The translations under genes were made by a program, and so were the position numbers. Under the pieces are notes generated by a model, which saw nothing but the letters and a program-made list of their open reading frames with translations, made no database searches and had not been told where the DNA came from. A stretch of 64,000 bases of DNA from Iris pallida (Eukaryota > Streptophyta > Magnoliopsida > Asparagales > Iridaceae): contig JANAVB010012160.1 of NCBI GenBank assembly GCA_029216955.1, positions 47,452 through 111,451 on the forward strand, read 5' to 3'. The stretch's first letter is position 1; every line of letters begins with the position of its first letter. Below, piece after piece: positions 1 to 9,018 of the stretch.

Positions 1-2207
1 GGTCAGATAGGGGAGGTGAATATGAGTCTAATCCCTTTGCTGACCATTGTGAACAACTTGGCATAATTCATGAGACTACCCCTCCATATTCACCTGAATC
101 GAATGGGGTAGCTGAAAGAAAGAATAGAACCTTGAAAGAGATGATGAATGCTATGCTGGTTAATTCAGGTGCACCCCTGAACTTGGGGGGAAGCCATCCT
201 ATCTGCTTGTTTTGTTCAGAACAGAATACCTTATAAAGCAACTGGCAAGACACCCTATGAGTTATGGAAAGGCTGTACGCCTAAATCTCAGAATGTGGGG
301 GTGCCTCGCCAAAGTTATGTTAGTAGGACCTAAAAAGACAAAATTAGGTTCTAGAACTGTTGATTGTGCGTTCATTGGTTATGCTAATAGCAGTGTGCTT
401 ATAGATTTTTGGTGGTTAAAAGTGACTCTGACCAGGTTGCTGTCAATACTACTCTGGAAACCAAAAATGCTGATTTCTTCGAAACTATTTTTCCTTGGAA
501 GACTAGTCTCGAAAGAACTGTTAACCATACCAAACGTATCTCTGAGACTCTGAAAATTTAGAATTTGAATTGAGAAGGAGTAAAAGAGTGAAGATATCCA
601 CCAATTTTGGTGATGATTTTCACATGTTTCTTGTGGATGATGATCCGATAACCTATGATAATGCTATGCATTCTAGAGACGCACCTTTCTGGATAGAAGC
701 AATCAACAGTGAGTTAACCTCAATTATGTCTAATCATACTTGGGAAGTTGTTGATTTACCTCATGGTGCTAGAGCTATAGGTTGCAAATGGATTTTCAAG
801 AAGAAACTAAGAGCAGATGGCTCTATTGAGAAATATAAGGCTAGGTTGGTTGCGAAGGATTCTCCCAGAAGAAAGACATAGACTATTTTGACACTTTCGC
901 CCCTGTGACACGAATCTCTTCTATGAGGATCTTAATTGCATTGGCAGCAGTTCACAAGTTAATTATCCATCAAATGGATGTGAAAACTGCTTTCTTAAAT
1001 GGTGATTTAGAGGAGGAGATTTATATGTCACAGCCAGAAGGTACTATTGTACCGGGTAGTGAGAAGAAAGTATGCAAACTAGTTAAGTCTTTATATGGGT
1101 TGAAAAGGCACCTAAACAATGGCATGAGAAATTTGATTCTGTGATGGTGTCTAATGGATACCTGATCAATGATGCAGACAAATACGTATACTATAAGTCT
1201 TTTAATAATTCTTATATTATGCTTTGTCTCTATGTGGATGACATGCTTATTTTGGGACCTAACTTTGATATTATAAATGAGACCAAAAGATTTTTAGCTT
1301 CAAATTTTGAAATGAAAGATCTTGGTGAAGCTGATGTAATCTTAGGTATTAAAATTGTGAAGACAAAAGATAGTCTTACATTGTGTCAAGAACACTATGT
1401 CGAGAAGTTTTTGAAAATATTTGGATATTATGACTGTAAGAGGGTGTCGACGCCATATGATGCTAATATCCATCTTAAGAAAAATAAAGGACATAGTGTC
1501 TCTCAGAAAGAATATGCCCAAATTATTGGTAGCTTAATGTACTTGATGAACTGTACGGCCTGACATAGCTTATGATGTTGGCAGACTGAGCAGATATACT
1601 CAGAGTCCTAGTAAGGAACACTGGGTTGCCATTGAGAGATTAGCCAAGTACTTAAAAGGTACCATTAATCATGGGATATCTTTCAAAGGGTCTCCACCTG
1701 TGTTAGAGGGTTATTGTGATGCTAACTGGATCTCAGATTCAGATGAGATCAAATCTACTAGTGGTTATGTGTTTACCCTTGGTGGGGGTGCAGTGTCTTG
1801 GAAATCTACCAAGCAAACATGTATAGCTCGTTCAACCATGGAGTCCGAGCTAATCTCCTTAGAGAAGGCATGTTCTGAGGCTGAGTGGCTTAGAAACCTC
1901 TTAGCGGATCTTCCCATTAGTGTAAATGCTCTTCCTCCTGTGCCTATGCATTGTGATTGTCAAGCTGCTATCACAAAGGCAAAGAGCAAGATTTACAATG
2001 GAAAAAGTTGACATACACGTCTAAGACATACAGTGGTAAAACAGCTGTTAAAATGGAGTTATATCCTTGGATTATGTGAGGTCAGAGTTGAATTTGGCCG
2101 ATCCTCTGACCAAACCACTTAATAGGAGGCAAGTGGAAGATACGTCGAGGAGAATGGGACTTATGCCTAAAACAGAAAACAACAGTGATGGTAACCCACC
2201 TATTTGA
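1..2207 (+). pseudogene. Copia-A pol remnant: integrase (partial), reverse transcriptase, RNase H
   Basis: Opens inside the integrase core at SDRGGEYES, followed by the SNGVAERKNRTL stretch that carries the last catalytic Glu. A frameshift near 190 at a run of G breaks the frame. Reverse transcriptase follows from about 570: GCKWIFKKKL near 781, HQMDVKTAFLNGDL near 967 and the catalytic YVDD at 1231-1242. RNase H starts near 1700 ([13 protein letters not shown], then STMESE) and ends at a TGA at 2205-2207 after RRMGLMPK. There are at least five frame breaks (near 190, 545, 880, 1120 and 1560), so no polyprotein can be made. The enzyme would copy element RNA into cDNA and integrate it. The family assignment is firm; the finer lineage is not. 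Confidence 0.9.
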
Positions 2208-2809
2208 TTGGTGATCCCATGACTTAGGTTCATAGGGGTAAGAACAAGTACTGTTTTTTTTGTGTACTATCGACTATTGTATTTGAGATATTCCATTCCT
2301 ATGACGAGATAGTACTGTATTTATGAATACAAGTACTGCAGTGAGAAGGTTGAGCTTTGCTCTTAATAGAATCCATATCCCAAATCTTGAGATGGTGTGT
2401 CTAAACTGCAGTACACACTTGATAAAATCTACCTATACGAGTGAGGAACTGGGTCGGTTCCTATGAAAGCCTTTGGCAGGCTTTCTAGAGCACTCATGAA
2501 AAACCAGGAATCAGCGCAGGGCCAAAAAGCGCAAAACCGCAGAACAGTAAAGTACTAAGAATTACAATGTGGATGCGAGTCCTCTGATCACATTTAAGGT
2601 TGTTGGTTCATAGAAACTTATTTCACCAACCTCCTGTGAACAAGTTTTGCTATCCTAATGGCTGGTTCATAGCTGAAAGGCACCAGTACTTAGGCATTGT
2701 GTTCGTGCTACGGCTAGCAGATGAGACAACCACATATTTCAAAATATGTGGGGGAGGTGTAGTCGGTATAGGCATAGCATGTGTGGTGTATTTTGAAATA
2801 GTGGGGGAT

Positions 2810-3556
2810 TGTTGGAACTTTTGTTTTAGTTCCACTTTGTGAGTATTTCAAATACACCATAGACAAAAGGAAAGAGACTTTTGTTTAGTCCCACATCGCT
2901 TAAAACCACACTTGTGAATGGGTATATATTGTTTGCACCTTCTACATGGTTGTGATGAGTGGGTAGTAAGAGGGGTGCTGGCGCGCCCGGGGGGCATTGG
3001 GCTTGAATGCACCCGGTTTGGAGGAAAGCTCCAGAAAACCTTAATGCGCATGTGCGGGCACGTCGCACGCGCAGGGGGGTGCAAATCCGGGCCGTTTAGC
3101 CTCGCGCGTAGGCGGGACACGACCCTACTTTTTGCACTTTCTTGGGAGTGAGCCCGCGATTTATGCGGCCCATTATTTGACCGTGCGATTTATGCGGCCC
3201 ATTATTTGACCGCTACTACTCATTCAACACGTCTCATAGACGTTCCTGTTCTACTCCTGATTTGGTTCACGATCTAACGGAAATAGAGTTTTGCAACTCT
3301 ATTTATTCATTCGTTCTTCTCAGAAAGAACACACCGCGGAGATCCAAAACCACCTGAGAGAGAGATCAGAAACGTTCGTCTTCTTCGCTGTTCGATTGTA
3401 GGTTGCAGATAGGTACTGCTATCTGTAACTCGTTGTTGTATCCTGGAGGAAAGTGCCGTTCGAGCCTTACAATTACGTTAAGGGGCGAATCTTTTCTTGA
3501 GGACAGTGATTAACACGCCTCAACGATTCTGAGTTCTGTTCCACGAAGCTTCTACA
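2810..3556 (+). repeat. Copia-A 3' LTR
   Basis: Begins TGTTGGAAC directly after the polypurine tract. It has the box AGTCCCACATCG at 2887-2898 shared with four other LTR families here, a TATA-like GTATATATT near 2922-2930, and the stretch AATCTTTTCTTGAG at 3488-3501 that matches the position of the self-complementary segment in Copia-B, -C and -H. The right boundary is uncertain by several bases. Confidence 0.8.
3156..3213 (+). repeat. 29-bp tandem duplication in the Copia-A LTR
   Basis: A unit starting GCGATTTATGCGGCCC is present twice head to tail, at 3156-3184 and 3185-3213, differing only in the last base. Confidence 0.9.
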
Positions 3557-4040
3557 CCATCATATGAAAACATGATGGCCCATTATGTTAACAACATATC
3601 TTTTCAAGTAAACATCTCTGTAACTTAACATGTTTAATTAGTTACATGGAAATTGAAAAAAAAATATAGTGCCACTTCTCTAAACTTTTCAAGTAAGTTT
3701 ACTCTCCATAATTTTTTTGATGATATTATCAAGAAATTGAGAAAAAAATAGTCACAGAACAATTTATATGGCAATAGTAGGGGAGAAAACATCTTTGTAA
3801 CTTTAACATATTTAGTTATATGGAAATAGTGGGATAAAATATTGCCACTTCTCTATAACTTTAATCTGCTTAGTTATACTAAATGATGAAACCAGTTAAT
3901 CAGATTTTTTTTAAAATCGATGACAACAAAACCATGTATGCATATTTCCATGACAGGCATGAGGGAAAACTTGGAGTGTCTCAGCATGCGCAGTTTGAAA
4001 AAACCTAATCTCAAGATGGAAGGAAAAGAGCAACAATGTC
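3557..4040. other. AT-rich stretch without recognisable gene
   Basis: Between the Copia-A LTR and the minus-strand gene remnant. I see AT-rich sequence with repeated ATGTTAAC and GGGAGAAAA-like words but no coding, RNA or transposon signature. Confidence 0.5.
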
Positions 4041-4860
4041 CTAATTTTCTTCGAGATAAAAATCCTTAACCAGTACACCATCATCAACCGTGGAGAATGT
4101 CTTCAAATCTTTGCAATCCCAATCCCTGGCAAGTTCATTAGGGAACCCCAGATACTCTAACCGTTTCCAGATTTCGTTTGCCAGACATTTCATGAAAAAA
4201 CATAGTTATAACTATGACATCATCTTTAAATATAGGTAAATTTAATTATGTCAAAGTGCTTAATTAAACGTTGTATTTGTTTAAGAATGACTTGTAGCAA
4301 TTGAAATGTGTGAGCATTAGTACTTGTACCATTTTCTTGATATTACGAACATCCTCTTCTGATATGTGCTCGGTTTGTTGGATTGTACTTATGCAATGTA
4401 GCTTGAATAAACTGACAAAAACTGGTTCAAGTCTCCTCTCTTCATATCTCTCAACTTCAACATAGGCCTTGAGCACAAGAAATCCATATCCAGAGACGAG
4501 ACATGTAACCATTTACAAATTACATTTACTATCATGCCATATGTTCAGCGAATCAAACGTATGCGACCTCTTCCTGTGGTCTGTGAATCTGAACTTAGTG
4601 CAGACCACAGGTTTTGCATGTTAATGGTGTTAGACAACCCATTGACGTATCCACCACTTGGTGTCAAGACTGGACACAGATTTTTTTGAATTTTGCTGCG
4701 TGATTTGCACAGATGGAGAGATGCAATCTTTTATTCAGTAGATCAAGGATATGATTTTTTTTTCTTTTTTGATTCTCCGACCTCTCATCTATCATAGCGG
4801 CATATGGCTTGATGAGACTTGCACTTTGTAACCCCATATCCAAGACGACCACAGAATTGA
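4041..4860 (-). pseudogene. Unrecognised minus-strand gene remnant, possibly several exons
   Basis: Three protein-like stretches lie on the minus strand. The first (4860-4664) reads NSVVVLDMGLQSASLIKPY onward, about 65 residues. The second (4512-4264) has GYGFLVLKAYVEVERYEERR and HISEEDVRNIKKMVQVLM, about 80 residues. The third (4193-4041) has WKRLEYLGFPNELARDWDC and ends VKDFYLEEN before a stop. The composition is ordinary soluble protein, rich in charged residues, unlike the transposon proteins nearby. The three could be exons of one gene, but I cannot name convincing splice sites. The first stretch recurs near 63.6 kb, where a deletion breaks it. I do not recognise the family. Chance open frames remain possible. 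Confidence 0.3.
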
Positions 4861-5130
4861 CAGAATTTTGATAACCTCTCTTATTTTAAATTGACAGAGC
4901 TGTAAGAGTTATTTCCCTCAAGTTACCAACATTCAACATTGAAAAACAAACAAAGAACCAGCTACTTCAAAAGTGCACATACATTAACACATTACATTAC
5001 TTGCCAAACTATATATTTTGAAATATAGGAAGCCAGTACACTTGAGCAAATTATCTATAGAAATCAAAAAATTTGTAACATAATATGTTTTACAGCCACT
5101 ACAAGTAGAAATTAAACATCTGCAACAATG
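4762..5130 (+). repeat. Direct repeat, left copy (partner at about 63590-63930)
   Basis: From GATTCTCCGACC through GACGACCACAGAATTG, ACAGAGCTGTAAGAG and CCAGCTACTTCAAAAG to TACAGCCACTACAAGTAG, this block matches 63600-63930 in the same orientation with small gaps. The left copy keeps a short internal segment around 4795-4815 that the right copy lacks. It overlaps the first stretch of the gene remnant above. Confidence 0.85.
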
Positions 5131-5760
5131 ACAATTGACGGATCATATGCACTGGTTCACTAGGGAAAGCACCGAATCTTCGTGGGCATACATTGGTCGA
5201 TCACTATTACTCTCACAAGTGGACACCAATCCTGCTACATTCTTGGATCCTACCATCAGTCTTCCGACATACTTTGGTCCTCGTTGGGGATATGTTGATG
5301 CTTATGGAATTATCTATCTAGATTGATTTAATCCCCTTGAAACCGATCCTTCTGCCTCGTCTACTCCTCGCTCGTCCGGTCCTCCCATGCCTCGCTCAAC
5401 TATATCACTCAGATGGACGATTGGAATGCGAATCCTTAGCAAACTGGCCCTCATGTGTCCTTTGCCTTGTAGTTTGGTTATCTTGGTGGTGGTGTTATGT
5501 TGTTCATCACTTGTATATCTCTTTTATCATGTTTATGTCTAAAATAATACGTTCTACTATTATGTCATTTTTGTTATCTTTTTATGATTATTTCCTTTAA
5601 ATGTCAATTAGCTCATTTTCATGCCTTGTTTATTAAGTTCTTATGGTTCAGACTTTCTTATATTATGGGGGAGTATCATATAGGTGATTACTTAACGACC
5701 CCATTTTGTCTAAATAACAAAGGAGGAGAGATATTTCATATGTTTAGGGGGAGCTCATAA
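5131..5760 (+). other. Unrecognised open frames plus two G-rich tracts; possible old retroelement debris
   Basis: A 63-codon frame (5135-5326) and, after its stop, a Ser/Pro-rich then hydrophobic frame to about 5540 are visible, with no motif I can assign. Two purine tracts, ATGGGGGAGTAT near 5663 and TTAGGGGGAGCTC near 5747, look like polypurine tracts of the kind repeated near the 3' ends of Sirevirus-type Copia elements. No LTR is found beside them, so this reading is tentative. Confidence 0.25.
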
Positions 5761-6591
5761 TAATATTGTCAATTATAAAAATGGAAGAAATTGTTAACCG
5801 AATATGTTATTAGATTTTGCTAATGACAATCATGATTTCATTATGTGTATTATGTTAACATATCTTCAGCAAAGAAGGATTATCATGATATGCATACAAG
5901 ATATGAGCAAATGTCGATTGCTATCAACATAAACTACCACTTAAAAGCCTTGGAAGAATCAAATGCACAAGTCCTTTGTAATATCTTTTTTTTATAAGGA
6001 ATACTTGTAACCCAGAGGGTAGTGACAAAATCGAAAGCTGCCAAAAAGACAGCCTAGAAACAAAATATGTCATTTCTACACAATGTAAGTATATTGGCTG
6101 TATATTGACATATCGCTGATCAAAAGAAGATGAAAAAGGTTAAGCCCAACACATTCACCCTACTAAACTCCTATTTTCTAGAAGTGAGCCATACTATGAG
6201 TAAGCGGAGAAGTTGCTACATAGACATTTAACCGATTTCACACGTATCTCGAATCATCTTGAAACATTGCATGGTACGAGTTCTTGGTTAAATACTTGGT
6301 TAAGATCGGGTACTTATAGTTCGCACAGGACTTGGCAAGAATTGAAGTATCTTTGCATCTGTTCTTGCCAAGAATTGAAATTTATGATACTCTTGCAATC
6401 TAATTTCCGATGTTGGTACATATAAGTAGAATATAATATTATCAAGGTTAAATGTTAGCATAAGAATTCATTGAGAGTGCAAAAAAGCTTTCTCCATGAT
6501 GAAAGACCCATTTGAATTGCAGAAACGATGAAAGACCCATTTGAATTACATAACAGAGAATGATATCCTTCTCTAGAAGAGTATCAAGAGA
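5761..6591. other. Host-like stretch without recognisable gene
   Basis: No coding, RNA or transposon signature is evident. A 29-bp tandem duplication (unit GATGAAAGACCCATTTGAATT, copies at 6498 and 6527) lies near the right end. The last five bases before Copia-B, AATAA at 6592-6596, are its target-site duplication. Confidence 0.5.
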
Positions 6592-6596
6592 AATAA

Positions 6597-7946
6597 TGTT
6601 AGTGTCGGGGCACAATTTTTCGATGGAAAACTGAGAAGATGACCCAATTGTAAAAACAATGTTCCAACGCAACACTTCTAGGAAGGTTGCGCGAGTATAA
6701 CGAAGATCTAAAAAGATCTCATTTTAGTATTACGAGAATCTAAAAAGATTTCGTAATCCACAGCAATCGATCGTAGTACTTCTAAAAAGAAGATACAATC
6801 AGAATTACTGGCAGCAATGAAGAAGGTGACTGGCGAAAGATGGAAGAACTCCTACTGGGGTGAATAATCACCGTTGCTCAAAGCTTTATTCGCCCTACAC
6901 GAACAGCTTCCAGGAACCAGCAAGTTCGTCGGAGAACTTGGAACACTCCTGCTCTTCTGACTCCTCGGATGGACACGAACTCCCGTGCAAAAGCAATACT
7001 GGTGCGGCGCCTTTCCTCTCTCGAAGGCTGCTGGAATTCGCAAGCAAATTCGATCAGAACTATGTTAAAGAACACTTCTGAATTATCTGTTTACTTGTGT
7101 TAAAAAATACTTCGTAAACTTTCTGTGGTGGCTTCTATTACTTGTATATCTGTCGCCTTGTGAGAGAGAGGATGCCTTATATAGGCCCTGCAGCAACTGC
7201 TCGATTGCCACAAAGTTAGGTCATGGTAAAATCCACCCCGAACATGTAGCAACCGCCCAGAACGTGCAAACACACGTTCTGCTGCAAGTTGCGCCAACTG
7301 CGCGCACCCTGCACTCCGTGCGACAGAGCGCGCACTGAGCTGCGCACACTGCGCTTACTGCACGCATTGCGCACGCGCGACGCAGCGCAACCAGCGCACC
7401 GCGCAACCCGAGCAACCCGTAACCCGCACAACCCAGCGCACCGCGCAACTAAGCGCAACCTAGACGCAACCTGGGCGCGCACCTGGGCAGCGCAACTGGG
7501 CTTGCGCAACTGAGCTTGCGCAACATGGCAGCGCAAGTGGCTCGCACAACGAGCGCAACTAAAGTGCACTATGCCTAGCGACGATGCTGACGTGCTAAGT
7601 GCAAAGTGCGCCAACAAAATGCCACATTACGTCTCATGAGCCCAAGCTCGAGCCCGAGCCTGAATCCGAGTCCGAGTCCGAGTCCGAGTCCGAGTCCGAG
7701 TCGCTAAGCCCCTACGGGGCTTAGCTCCCATGGAAATAAATTTCCCAAGACCAAAAAGAATGAATGCTTTCAATTGTTGATTTAGCCTTTTTTCCATTAG
7801 AAAAATAACCCACATGGCACACCCATGTGCACCTCCACACCACATGTGCATCTCTAAACTAGCAAAGCTAATATATAGAGATACAATTCCTTTGGTCTAG
7901 CCGATGTGGGACTAAAATTCACTTTGAAAAAGACCAAAACCCAACA
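6597..7946 (-). repeat. Copia-B 3' LTR (1350 bp)
   Basis: Ends TG..CA. It is about 200 bp longer than its partner because it keeps extra GCGCAAC-type repeat between about 7420 and 7600. It carries the hexamer array, the hairpin and a TATA box (minus-strand TATATAAGG near 7175-7183). Confidence 0.95.
7646..7725 (-). repeat. Hexamer array and perfect hairpin in the Copia-B LTR
   Basis: CCGAGT/CCGAGC hexamers run from about 7646 to 7702 and abut an inverted repeat with 10-bp perfect arms, GCTAAGCCCC (7703-7712) and GGGGCTTAGC (7716-7725), loop TAC. The same pair is in the other LTR at about 13803-13860 and, with loop AAA, in Copia-H at 49909-49931. Confidence 0.9.
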
Positions 7947-9018
7947 ATCCCCCATATCTTAATATATGAGTATAAGTATTCCCCACAGTAACTGTCCATC
8001 ATGCATTAGGAGAGATGTCGTTGACGACTTGAATCTTCCCGCATGGTTCAAACAACAGACTATAATACAAGAATGGACTAAGCCTTGAATTCTGTATCAT
8101 AGCTGAAAATTTCCACTCACATAATGTAGTTACATGTACTTCTGGCTACACTTTAAAGGCCCTGTGCCAGCCTGGTTTCAGTGTATAATTTTGGGCGTCT
8201 ACAAGTTTACCCTCAAGAGATGGCCTGATATCTCTTTGTCCATACACTAAAGTTGAGTTCATTATAAAGAGACAAGGCATGAAGCGCTTTGCGCTTCCTT
8301 GCGGTGCTACGCCGCTATGACATGGCTTAAAGCCGAGGCCTTACCCCGTACCGGAAACCTCATCGTAGTGTCATACTACTGTAGCATGAGGCAACCGCCT
8401 ATTTGTAGTGCCAAACTACCCAGCATGAAGCCTTAGGCTCCCTTACGGTGTTACGCCGCAACGACATGGCTTGCAAGGCCGAGGCTTTATCCCTAACCGG
8501 GTACCTCATCGTGGTGTCATGCCACTGTAACATGAGAACTCTTCCTCTTTGTAGTGCTGACTACACCCCTCTTTTTTAACATACAGCATTAGGCTAACTG
8601 CCTATTTAAGGTGCTACGTCTGTGACTTGGCCTGCAAAGCCGAGGCTTTATCCTATTCCTGGGCATCACCCCACATATAGAAACCTTATTGGAGTCACCC
8701 CACTGTAGCATGGAGTTTCACTCCTTGTAGTACTGCTCTACCGTGCTTCCTGTAAAGCACACCAGGCATTCACTCTGCCTGAGAACTCATTAAGGCAATT
8801 AAGTCAACCTTCCCACAGGAACCATTTTTCGCAGAAAAACGACAGTAGACAACAGTGGTTATAGGTCCGTAACCTTCCATGCCCTATAGAACATGTACCC
8901 ACCGTTCCTGATATTCTTCCAGTTAATGGTCCTCCCTTGAACAAAAAGCTAGATGCCTAGTAGATAAATCTTTGAACTAATAGCATAAAACTTTATGGTA
9001 GGAATATAATAACTAATA
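7947..9018 (-). repeat. Copia-B 3' non-coding region with three degenerate repeats
   Basis: Between the pol stop and the 3' LTR. About 8260-8790 holds three imperfect units of roughly 150-180 bp, each with a CCTCATCGTAG-like core (near 8350, 8504 and, more diverged, 8684), a CATGGCTT/GCCGAGGC box and a TACGCCGC box. No open frame of note. The same unit type is repeated three times at the equivalent place in Copia-H. Function unknown. Confidence 0.8.

Larger units (their letters stand above)
1..3556 (+). mobile_element. Copia-A: 3' part of a Ty1/Copia retrotransposon, cut by the window edge
   Basis: The plus strand reads integrase, reverse transcriptase and RNase H in Copia order, then about 600 bases of non-coding 3' region, a polypurine tract (GTGGGGGAT, 2801-2809) and an LTR beginning TGTTGGAAC at 2810. 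The 5' LTR, gag and protease lie outside the window. The non-coding stretch 2208-2809 shows nothing I recognise beyond the polypurine tract. The exact LTR end is not fixed because no partner LTR or target-site duplication is visible; candidate CA ends lie at 3556-3562. The coding part resembles Copia-C in its RNase H but is a separate copy. Confidence 0.9.

Noticed and set aside
5650..5760. A complete Sirevirus, suggested by two GGGGGAG tracts
   Set aside because: No LTR, no pol motifs and no second end found nearby; listed only as possible debris.
6155..6480. Similarity of this stretch to 14220-14460
   Set aside because: Short shared words are visible, but the order of the blocks differs and the identity is too low to call by eye; noted only in the interval description.
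7216..7617. 133-codon Arg/Ala/Cys-rich minus-strand frame and its plus-strand partner
   Set aside because: Composition of the GCGCAAC repeat in the Copia-B LTR; the other LTR has the frame disrupted by a 200-bp length change.
7627..7851. Frame with a (RT)n dipeptide run, like a low-complexity protein
   Set aside because: It is the translation of the CCGAGT hexamer array in the LTR.
8260..8790. CRISPR-like array because of regularly spaced repeats
   Set aside because: Units are long, degenerate, without unique spacers, and inside a plant retrotransposon.
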